Below are positions 6,483 to 11,757 of a stretch of 11,757 nucleotides of DNA, one piece after another. Origin of the DNA: Rubrobacter sp. (GTDB lineage: Bacteria; Actinomycetota; Rubrobacteria; Rubrobacterales; Rubrobacteraceae); NCBI GenBank assembly GCA_016781635.1, contig JADDPY010000224.1:1-11757 (forward strand), given 5' to 3'. Numbering within the stretch: position 1 is the stretch's first letter; each line of letters begins with the position of its first letter. The notes below the pieces were generated by a model. The model saw only the letters and a list, made by a program, of their open reading frames with translations, did no database searches and was not told the origin of the DNA. A program made the translations under genes and the position numbers.

Positions 6483-7391
6483 TTAAGCTTTCTTCTTGCT
6501 CCGGTGTTGGGCTTGGCGGCAGGCGTCGTCACAGAATCTCTTATCACTACGGCGCTTCCGCCCTTCGGGGTTCGGGCGCGCGAGCGAGAGAGGGAAGCCG
6601 CAGTATTCGCATCGAGCGAGATCGGTCCCCGCGGCCATCAGCCAGTACATCTGCAGGTACATGGCCCCCAACAGGCTCTTAAAATTCCACTGCGCCGTAA
6701 TTCCGGAAGGGTCGCGTGCCCCTTCCTCGACGCTGAGGGTCGGGCTGCAGTAGCTGCTCACCGCGCGTTCCACCTCGTCGGCCGCGGTTTCGAGGGCATA
6801 CCAAAGGTAATCCCCGCCGTAGATCTCCTCGACCGATTCCGCTATCTGGTCGGCCACGAACTCCCGGTCCATGTGCGCGGGTTTGTCTGGCAAGGCGTTG
6901 TGTATGCGCCACCAGATTCCAACGAAAGGGAACTCCTCGAGGACCACCGACTTGGCCCTCTGGTCATCGCCGTTCAACACGGCCTCGTAAAGCGCCAATA
7001 CCCCTGCGGCCTGAGCAACAGCCTCCCTGAACCGTACCGTGTGCTGCGGTGCTCCCGACTGCCAAGACGGATAGCCGTCCCCTAAGACCCCGTAGCTGTG
7101 GACCCAGGCGGTCATGGACTTGACCTGGTCTTCCGCCTGGTACACCTTGGCGAACTTGAGGAAGAGGTCGGGCGTGTCCCTCAATGGTTCGTATTCTCTC
7201 CACCTGTCGGAATTGCTCGGATCGGAAGAGTACGCCGGCACCAGGAAGTCGGCCAGCGCACCTCCTTCGGGAGCCTCCGGCAACTCTCTGAGCTCGTAGC
7301 GCTCGCAGACACGCCACATGCGAGTCCCCGGGCTGCCGCCCATCAGTTCGCCCGTTTCTCGGAAGTCTTCCCTCCCCAACCGATGCCACAT
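6483..7391 (-). CDS. Unrecognised protein with C-terminal Cys4 zinc-binding motif
   Basis: A 302-residue protein I do not recognise. Most of it is an alpha-helical, acidic and aromatic-rich domain (for example FVGIWWRIHNALPDKP and EIYGGDYLWYALETAADEVE), with no signal peptide or clear membrane segment. The last 43 residues hold CEYCG at 261-265 and RFCDDACRQAQHRSKKK with C287 and C291. This CxxC...CxxxC knuckle with a basic tail looks like a small zinc ribbon and may bind nucleic acid. It resembles but does not match the CGNR finger, which lacks this spacing. I chose the ATG at 7391, preceded by GGAGG at 8 bases, over the GTG at 7424 and ATG at 7406, which have no ribosome-binding site. It is transcribed divergently from the element operon across two palindromes. 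Confidence 0.72.
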   Translation of the reverse strand: MWHRLGREDFRETGELMGGSPGTRMWRVCERYELRELPEAPEGGALADFLVPAYSSDPSNSDRWREYEPLRDTPDLFLKFAKVYQAEDQVKSMTAWVHSYGVLGDGYPSWQSGAPQHTVRFREAVAQAAGVLALYEAVLNGDDQRAKSVVLEEFPFVGIWWRIHNALPDKPAHMDREFVADQIAESVEEIYGGDYLWYALETAADEVERAVSSYCSPTLSVEEGARDPSGITAQWNFKSLLGAMYLQMYWLMAAGTDLARCEYCGFPLSLARPNPEGRKRRSDKRFCDDACRQAQHRSKKKA

Positions 7392-7409
7392 AACCCGGTC
7401 CTCCATAAA

Positions 7410-7443
7410 GTGACGTGTTGTCACGGTTATTACGCTAATAACC
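7410..7443. promoter_or_regulatory. Two adjoining inverted repeats in a divergent promoter region
   Basis: GTGAC-gtgtt-GTCAC at 7410-7424 is directly followed by GGTTATTA-cgc-TAATAACC at 7425-7443, an 8-bp-arm perfect repeat that is strikingly AT-rich for this DNA. They lie between the minus-strand zinc-finger gene and the plus-strand HTH gene, 18 and 71 bases from the respective starts. This is the expected place for an operator controlling both directions. The HTH protein is a natural candidate to bind here, by position only. No confident -35/-10 pair could be assigned. Confidence 0.6.
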
Positions 7444-7514
7444 CGTTGCAGTCAGCTTACAGTGTGGCGACAATGCACGCAAGCAGTCGCACTGGCGAGC
7501 AAGAGAGGAGAGCG

Positions 7515-7718
7515 ATGCAGGCGGAGATAACCCGCGAGTGGGTGACGTACAGGCAGGCCGAAGAGATAGCGGGGCTGTCGCGGACCACGCTTCGTAAGCT
7601 AGTGGACGGGGACGACCTTAAGGTGAGGCGCGTGGGTCGGGCAGTCAGGATCAACCGGGCGAGCCTCGACGCATACATGAACGGCGAAGGCCCCGGCGCT
7701 AGCGAAGAAGGCGAGTAG
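7515..7718 (+). CDS. Excisionase-like HTH DNA-binding protein (HTH_17/MerR-like)
   Basis: A 67-residue single-domain protein with a winged HTH: WVTYRQAEEIAGLSRTTLRK (about residues 9-28), then LVDGDDLKVRRVGRAVRINRASLDAYM, the usual wing and anchoring helix of the HTH_17 family. Members act as excisionases (Xis) or as small activators of phage and plasmid genes. The frame is open much further upstream, but ATG 7515 is preceded by GAGGAG and starts just before the domain. It is the first gene of a plus-strand operon, with 11 bases to the ATPase gene. The tail GPGASEEGE is acidic and probably disordered. Whether it works with an integrase cannot be told, since none is in the window. Confidence 0.85.
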   Translation: MQAEITREWVTYRQAEEIAGLSRTTLRKLVDGDDLKVRRVGRAVRINRASLDAYMNGEGPGASEEGE

Positions 7719-7729
7719 CCTCGCCCATC

Positions 7730-9004
7730 GTGGAGAACGGTAAGCGTAGTCCGGCAGTAGTACGGATGCCCAGAGCAGCAAATAGTAGCGTCGGTACGCT
7801 CCTGTCCGAGGTGGAGCCGGAGCGGGTGGAGTGGCTTTGGCTGGGGCGCGTGCCGCTCGGCAAGCTGACGGTCCTAGACGGAGACCCCGGACTCGGCAAG
7901 AGCGCCGTAACGCTCGACATCGCGGCGCGGGTAAGCGCAGACTTGGAGCTGCCCGGTGGGGAACGGTACGGCCCCGCTGGGGTGGTCCTGCTCTCGGCGG
8001 AGGACGGGCTTGCGGACACCATCCGGCCCCGTCTCGACGCCGCCGGCGCTGATACGGAGAGGGTGCTCGCGTTGTCCACCGTACCGGAGGGCAAGGCGGA
8101 GCGGATGATCTCCATACCGAGGGATTTGGCCGTTATCGAGCGGGCGGTTATGCGCGTGGCGGCGGCCCTGGTGGTCGTGGACCCGTTGATGGCCTTCCTC
8201 TCCGGCGACACCAACTCGCACAAGGATCAGGACGTGCGGCGGGCGCTGGCACCATTGGCCGCGCTCGCGGAGAAGACTAGGGCGGCCGTCTTGATTGTGC
8301 GGCACCTGAACAAGGCCGAGGGCGGCAACTCGCTTTATCGGGGAGGGGGCTCCATCGGTATCATCGGAGCGGCCCGCTCCGGGCTCGTGGTGGCCGAAGA
8401 CCCTCAAGATCCCGAGCGCCGGATACTGGCTCCAAACAAGAACAACCTCTCCAGGCCGGCCCCCAGCCTCGTGTTCGGCATGGAGACCGCCGAGAACGGC
8501 GCGGCGCGCGTGGTCTGGCACGGGCAATCCGACTTGAGCGCCGCCCAGATACTCGAGTCGCCGGCGGACGGGGAGGGGAAATCGGCGCTCTCGGAGGCCA
8601 AAGAGTTCTTGCTGGACGAGCTCCGGGACGGACCCATGGCCGCCAAGCAGGTGAAAAAGAACGCCCGCGAAGCCGACGTCTCGGAGCGGACGCTGAAGAG
8701 AGCGAAGCAAGAGCTGAGGGTTAGGTCCGAGAAGGAGAGCGACGGCTCCTGGACGTGGCGCCTGCCAGAGAAGGAGGCCAAAGGGGGCCAATCCCCTGCC
8801 GTTGGTCATGTTGGCACCCTTGGCCCTCTTGGCAAGGGTGCCAACCCGGAGCCCGGCGAATCCCCCTATCTATGGGAAGAGGGCCAAGGAGGCCAAGGGA
8901 ACCACGGACCGGAGTGCAACCACGGCTACCGCGGCGGGGTAGGGTGTTACCTGTGCGATCCGCGCCACCCGTACCGGCTCAAGCCGGAGGGGGGCGCGGC
9001 ATGA
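7730..9004 (+). CDS. RepA-like AAA family ATPase (AAA_25)
   Basis: A 424-residue ATPase of the RepA/DnaB-like RecA fold, typical of plasmids, phages and integrative elements, where it acts as a replicative helicase or its accessory. Walker A is GDPGLGKS (51-58), SAEDG follows at 89-93, and Walker B is LVVVDPLMAF with D151. VLIVRHLNKAEGGN (188-200) and YRGGGSIGIIGAARSGLVVA complete the family pattern. Residues about 292-348 form a winged helix (GPMAAKQVKKNAREADVSER). A glycine-rich linker (about 350-390) leads to a C-terminal knuckle with C396, H398, C406, C409 and H413. The GTG at 7730 gives the longest protein; ATG 7766 is an alternative start and neither has a strong ribosome-binding site. 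The stop overlaps the next start (ATGA). Confidence 0.88.
   Translation: MENGKRSPAVVRMPRAANSSVGTLLSEVEPERVEWLWLGRVPLGKLTVLDGDPGLGKSAVTLDIAARVSADLELPGGERYGPAGVVLLSAEDGLADTIRPRLDAAGADTERVLALSTVPEGKAERMISIPRDLAVIERAVMRVAAALVVVDPLMAFLSGDTNSHKDQDVRRALAPLAALAEKTRAAVLIVRHLNKAEGGNSLYRGGGSIGIIGAARSGLVVAEDPQDPERRILAPNKNNLSRPAPSLVFGMETAENGAARVVWHGQSDLSAAQILESPADGEGKSALSEAKEFLLDELRDGPMAAKQVKKNAREADVSERTLKRAKQELRVRSEKESDGSWTWRLPEKEAKGGQSPAVGHVGTLGPLGKGANPEPGESPYLWEEGQGGQGNHGPECNHGYRGGVGCYLCDPRHPYRLKPEGGAA
8811..8844. repeat. Perfect 12-bp-arm inverted repeat inside the ATPase gene
   Basis: TTGGCACCCTTG and its exact complement are separated by 10 bases, giving a strong hairpin. It falls in the stretch coding the glycine-rich linker between the winged helix and the zinc-knuckle tail. 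GGCCAA-type short repeats surround it (for example near 8776-8791 and 8881-8899). It could attenuate transcription or pause translation between domains, or result from repeat expansion in the linker. Function is not shown. Confidence 0.6.
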
Positions 9005-9267
9005 AGAAGAGGAAGCGAACCATCCGTGCGAATGACGTTAGGGCTGGGCGTCGCGGAGCCGCTATCCTCGCACATATGGGGACGTTCGTAACAGGCGCCT
9101 CGCAGCTCGCGGGTGCGGACGTTGGAACGGTCGCGACCCAAAAAGCGCGCGCGTCATGGACTCTGAAGAGGCGTTGCAAACGGGTCGGGCGTGAATCTAC
9201 GAATTCGGTTGGTTTCAACAGTCCCATGCGCCTGCGTCATGGGCTCTGGAAGGGGGTGTCAACCTAG
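9001..9267 (+). CDS. Small basic protein, translationally coupled ORF
   Basis: An 88-residue ORF whose ATG overlaps the ATPase stop as ATGA, with GGAGGGGGG just upstream. It ends in TAG one base before the next gene's ATG. The product is basic (MKKRKRTIRANDVRAGRRGA, later RRCKRVGRESTNS) and matches no family I know. The lysine/arginine-rich start would suit nucleic-acid binding. Its third-position GC looks lower than in the neighbouring genes, and a 6-bp-arm hairpin (9223-9243) lies near its end, so part of it could be non-coding spacer. Coupling on both sides is the main support for a real gene. Confidence 0.45.
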   Translation: MKKRKRTIRANDVRAGRRGAAILAHMGTFVTGASQLAGADVGTVATQKARASWTLKRRCKRVGRESTNSVGFNSPMRLRHGLWKGVST

Positions 9268-9268
9268 C

Positions 9269-9571
9269 ATGGCCGGTTACGACATCTGGACCGGGGAGAT
9301 ACGGCTGTGGTGGTCCTCTACGAAACGCGAACGCCCACGGTGTGGAGCCAGGTGCCGCGACGGGACGAGCTGTAACGCTCCGGCCGTGTGGAACAGGCGC
9401 CTTGACAGGCCCGTGAACGGCCGCTGTCGGTTGCACGGTGGGCTCTCCACCGGCCCCAAGACCGAGGAGGGGCGCCGACGAATCGCGGAGTCGAACCGTT
9501 CGAGGGGCAGGAGGCCGTTGGCGAAGCGGGGCAAGCGCGAAGGGGTAACACAACGGGGGGACACGGGGTGA
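9269..9571 (+). CDS. HGGxSTGP zinc-finger protein
   Basis: A 100-residue protein with the signature CGARCRDGTSCNAPAVW, then NGRCRLHGGLSTGPKTEEGR, typical of HGGxSTG-domain proteins found in prophages and mobile elements. The cysteines and the histidine of the HGG motif probably bind one zinc ion. The conserved GPKTEEGRRRIAESN helix follows. The biochemical role of the family is unknown; DNA packaging or DNA processing has been guessed from gene neighbourhoods. I chose ATG 9269, which abuts the previous stop, rather than the longer frame from 9191 that overlaps the 88-residue ORF. The C-terminus is strongly basic (RSRGRRPLAKRGKRE). Its stop overlaps the next start as GTGA. Confidence 0.8.
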   Translation: MAGYDIWTGEIRLWWSSTKRERPRCGARCRDGTSCNAPAVWNRRLDRPVNGRCRLHGGLSTGPKTEEGRRRIAESNRSRGRRPLAKRGKREGVTQRGDTG

Positions 9572-9882
9572 GCCCTTGGGAGAGACGAGAGCGCGGCGGG
9601 CTTTACTACACGAGAAGCCGCAAGGTGGACGGGCGGGTGGTCAGGGAATACGTGGGCGGGGGCGTCCTGGGAGAGCTCGCCGCTCGGATGGACGCGGAGG
9701 AGAGAAGGCGGCGCGACGAAGCCGCGGCGGCCTGGAGGGAGGAGCGTGACCACCTCGAAGGGCTCGCCGGCCTGCTAGACGGGTTCTGTGAGGACGTGGA
9801 GACCATGACGAGGGCCGCGCTCCTGGCGGCCGGGTTCAGGCGGCACAAGCGCGGAGAATGGAGGAAGAGACGACGTGACTAA
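9568..9882 (+). CDS. Conserved mobile-element protein with YYTRSRR/REYVG motif
   Basis: A 104-residue protein. The N-terminus RGGLYYTRSRKVDGRVVREYVGGGVLGELAA matches a family I have seen repeatedly in genomic islands of planctomycetes, chloroflexi, cyanobacteria and actinobacteria; it has no assigned function. A charged, probably coiled-coil stretch (about residues 38-70, ARMDAEERRRRDEAAAAWRE) follows. The family's conserved end is RAALLAAGFRRHKRGEWRKR. The TRSR...VVREYVG part looks like a small beta-rich domain. The GTG start overlaps the previous stop (GTGA), and its own stop lies 8 bases inside the next gene, so it is translated as part of the operon. Confidence 0.78.
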   Translation: MSPWERRERGGLYYTRSRKVDGRVVREYVGGGVLGELAARMDAEERRRRDEAAAAWREERDHLEGLAGLLDGFCEDVETMTRAALLAAGFRRHKRGEWRKRRRD

Positions 9883-10492
9883 CGAGGGACAGGCAGGGGA
9901 AGGTGGGGCGGCTTTGCAACCCTACAAGGATGTTGCGGTCGGACGCCCAAAGGACCCCGACCTCTCTCCGATGAGCCAAGACGAGAGGGAGGCTTACCGG
10001 GAGACGGTTGGGAAGCTCAGGGAGCTGGTCAAGAAGGCGGAGAAGGGGACCAAGAAGGCGGTCCCCGAGATCCGGGAGATCCTGAGGGAGCACCCCCACC
10101 TCTGTTGGAGGCTCTCGAACCTGTCGGGGCTGACCGAAGGGGCCCTCATCGACAGGATGTCCAGGGACGAGGACCTCGCCTCGAAGGAGCTGATGAAGCG
10201 CCAGCTTGCGTGCATGAGGGAGGAGGTGGCGGGCGACGACCCCTCCCCCCTGGAGCGCCTCCTCGCGGAGCGGGTCGTGGCGACGTGGTTGCAGGTGCAG
10301 CTCTTCGAGGGCATCTACGCGAGCTCGATGTCCAAGGGCATGACCCTCGACCAGGCCGACTACCACCAGAGGAGGATAGACAGGGCGCACAATCGCCACC
10401 TCTCCGCGGTCCGTGCCCTTGCTCAGATACGTAAGCTAGGCCCGGCGGTTCAGATCAACATCGCGGAGAAGCAGATCAACAACGCAGGGTAG
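9875..10492 (+). CDS. Conserved mobile-element protein with AVQINIAEKQIN C-terminus
   Basis: A 205-residue protein, last gene of the operon, starting with GTG preceded by GGAGGA and overlapping the previous gene by 8 bases. It is predicted almost wholly helical. An N-terminal lysine/glutamate-rich helix (KLRELVKKAEKGTKKAVPEI) is followed by HPHLCWRLSNLSGLTEGALI. A central LLAERVVATWLQVQLFEGIY block comes next, and then DYHQRRIDRAHNRHLSAVRALAQIR. It ends in GPAVQINIAEKQINNAG. Proteins with this ending commonly sit next to the YYTRSRR family in islands, and I know of no function for them. A small-terminase-like or DNA-binding role is conceivable from the helical layout but unproven. Confidence 0.78.
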   Translation: MTNEGQAGEGGAALQPYKDVAVGRPKDPDLSPMSQDEREAYRETVGKLRELVKKAEKGTKKAVPEIREILREHPHLCWRLSNLSGLTEGALIDRMSRDEDLASKELMKRQLACMREEVAGDDPSPLERLLAERVVATWLQVQLFEGIYASSMSKGMTLDQADYHQRRIDRAHNRHLSAVRALAQIRKLGPAVQINIAEKQINNAG

Positions 10493-10524
10493 CGGTGCCC
10501 TCATTTAGGAGCTTGGACCAAGGG

Positions 10525-10842
10525 TCAGTCGGTCCCTTCGATCCTCTCGAATATGCTTACCAAGTTGCCGTCCTCGATGTCCGACACGTCCACGCCGTAC
10601 TTCTCCTCGATGCGCGCCTGCCACAAGGCCAGCTCTGCCTCGTTGGCCTTCGGGCCTTGGCCGTAGGTGTGGAAATGCCGGAGCGAGGATTCGTTGGAGA
10701 CGAAGACGGAATCCTCGTCTTCGGGTTCGAAGCCGAGGACGTCCACCAAGAAGTCCAGTAGCAGGTGTTCGTGGCGGTCCATCTTCTCGGTGGAAGCGAA
10801 CCTCAACTCCTTGCGTTTTTCGTTGTTGGCGTTTTCGCCCAA
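10525..10842 (-). CDS. Unrecognised acidic protein
   Basis: A 105-residue acidic protein convergent with the element operon (32 bases between the stops). A polar start (GENANNEKRKELRF) is followed by a helical stretch (KMDRHEHLLLDFLVDVLGFE). The middle reads EPEDEDSVFVSNESSLRHFH and the end ARIEEKYGVDVSDIEDGNLV. It has no signal peptide or membrane segment and no family is recognised. The start is TTG, supported by GGGGGAG seven bases upstream. Its upstream region is short: the pyrH homology begins about 60 bases away, so its promoter may lie partly in or across the junction there. Confidence 0.62.
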   Translation of the reverse strand: MGENANNEKRKELRFASTEKMDRHEHLLLDFLVDVLGFEPEDEDSVFVSNESSLRHFHTYGQGPKANEAELALWQARIEEKYGVDVSDIEDGNLVSIFERIEGTD

Positions 10843-10865
10843 GATGCGTCTCCCCCGTTCGTTAG

Positions 10866-11450
<585 letters not shown>

Positions 11451-11524
11451 CCGTTGCGGCGCGACGCGCGCTTCCCGGCGTACGGCGCTCGGCGCCACGC
11501 CCGACGACACGAGTAGGAGCAGCG

Positions 11525-11757
11525 GTGATCGACGAGACCCTTCTCGAGGCCGAGGAGAAGATGGAGAAGGCGGTCACGGTCGCCAAGGACGACTTCGCGA
11601 CGATCCGCACAGGGCGTGCCAACCCGGCGATGTTCAACAAGATTGTCGTCGACTACTACGGCTCGCTGACGCCGGTCAACCAGCTCGCCTCCTTCCAGAC
11701 GCCCGAGGCTCGGATGATGATCATCTCGCCGTACGACAAGGGCTCGCTGGCCGGGAT
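11525..11757 (+). CDS. frr: Ribosome recycling factor, 3' end outside window
   Basis: The first 77 codons of ribosome recycling factor, which with EF-G splits the post-termination ribosome. The start [20 protein letters not shown] and then [20 protein letters not shown] are diagnostic, RTGRANP being the family hallmark. It continues through [18 protein letters not shown] to the window end. The GTG start has AGGAG five bases upstream. No change in reading frame is seen. The gene lies 74 bases after pyrH, its common partner in a conserved bacterial block that includes rpsB, tsf, pyrH and frr. Confidence 0.95.
   Translation, partial: MIDETLLEAEEKMEKAVTVAKDDFATIRTGRANPAMFNKIVVDYYGSLTPVNQLASFQTPEARMMIISPYDKGSLAG

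Noticed and set aside
6192-7085. 297-codon plus-strand ORF
   Set aside because: Antisense to the 302-residue Cys4 protein, which has a good start and a recognisable zinc motif; the plus frame shows none.
7098-7514. N-terminal extension of the HTH gene
   Set aside because: The frame is open by chance antisense to the neighbouring gene and across the palindromes; ATG 7515 has GAGGAG and starts at the domain.
7874-8809. 311-codon minus-strand ORF opposite the ATPase
   Set aside because: Antisense shadow; the plus strand has Walker A and B motifs.
10493-10524. Terminator between the convergent element operon and the acidic protein gene
   Set aside because: Only a 5-bp GGACC/GGTCC pairing with an 11-base loop is visible, too weak to call.

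Overview
The window is high-GC DNA from an actinobacterium. Gene style, GTG/TTG starts and protein types in positions 1 to about 10,860 look Rubrobacter-like; this is an impression from sequence, not from a search. The last ~850 bases (pyrH and frr) read more like the class Actinomycetes, and pyrH there lacks its 5' end. The right edge is therefore either a real rearrangement scar or an assembly/contig junction.

Layout. (1) 2-1204: the 3' part of a GAF-PAS sensor histidine kinase gene, cut by the window start. (2) 1205-1769: no intact gene, but informative. The 3' end of a tRNA-Ser (variable arm, T arm, acceptor strand, G discriminator; minus strand) lies at 1408-1455 without its 5' half, as expected of an integration attachment site. 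Beside it are three 9-bp direct repeats one helical turn apart and a decayed transposase C-terminus. (3) 1770-4947, all minus strand: a two-helix membrane protein, an apparently intact DDE transposase, and a YbfB/YjiJ-type MFS exporter preceded by a small coupled ORF. (4) 4993-5688: a perfect 32-bp palindrome plus a second imperfect copy controls the divergent tetR and exporter genes, a classic self-regulated efflux pair. (5) 5849-7391: a hairpin terminator, a ribbon-helix-helix regulator gene, a 300-bp gene-free stretch with iteron-like GGTGCA repeats, and an unrecognised 302-residue protein with a C-terminal Cys4 motif.

(6) 7515-10492 is the most interesting block. It is a tightly packed plus-strand operon: excisionase-like HTH protein, RepA-like AAA ATPase with winged-helix and zinc-knuckle tail, an 88-aa ORF, an HGGxSTGP zinc-finger protein, a YYTRSRR/REYVG protein, and a protein ending in an INIAEKQIN signature. 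Successive genes from the ATPase on overlap or abut by a few bases. It resembles the replication/maintenance core of an integrative element of unknown class. No integrase, relaxase, capsid or terminase large subunit is visible, so the element would have to extend outside the window, be a satellite, or be a remnant. An attachment-like tRNA fragment at the left and operator-like palindromes upstream of the HTH gene fit this reading.

(7) 10525-10842: an unrecognised acidic protein on the minus strand. (8) 10878-11757: N-terminally truncated UMP kinase (pyrH) followed by the start of ribosome recycling factor (frr), in their usual order.
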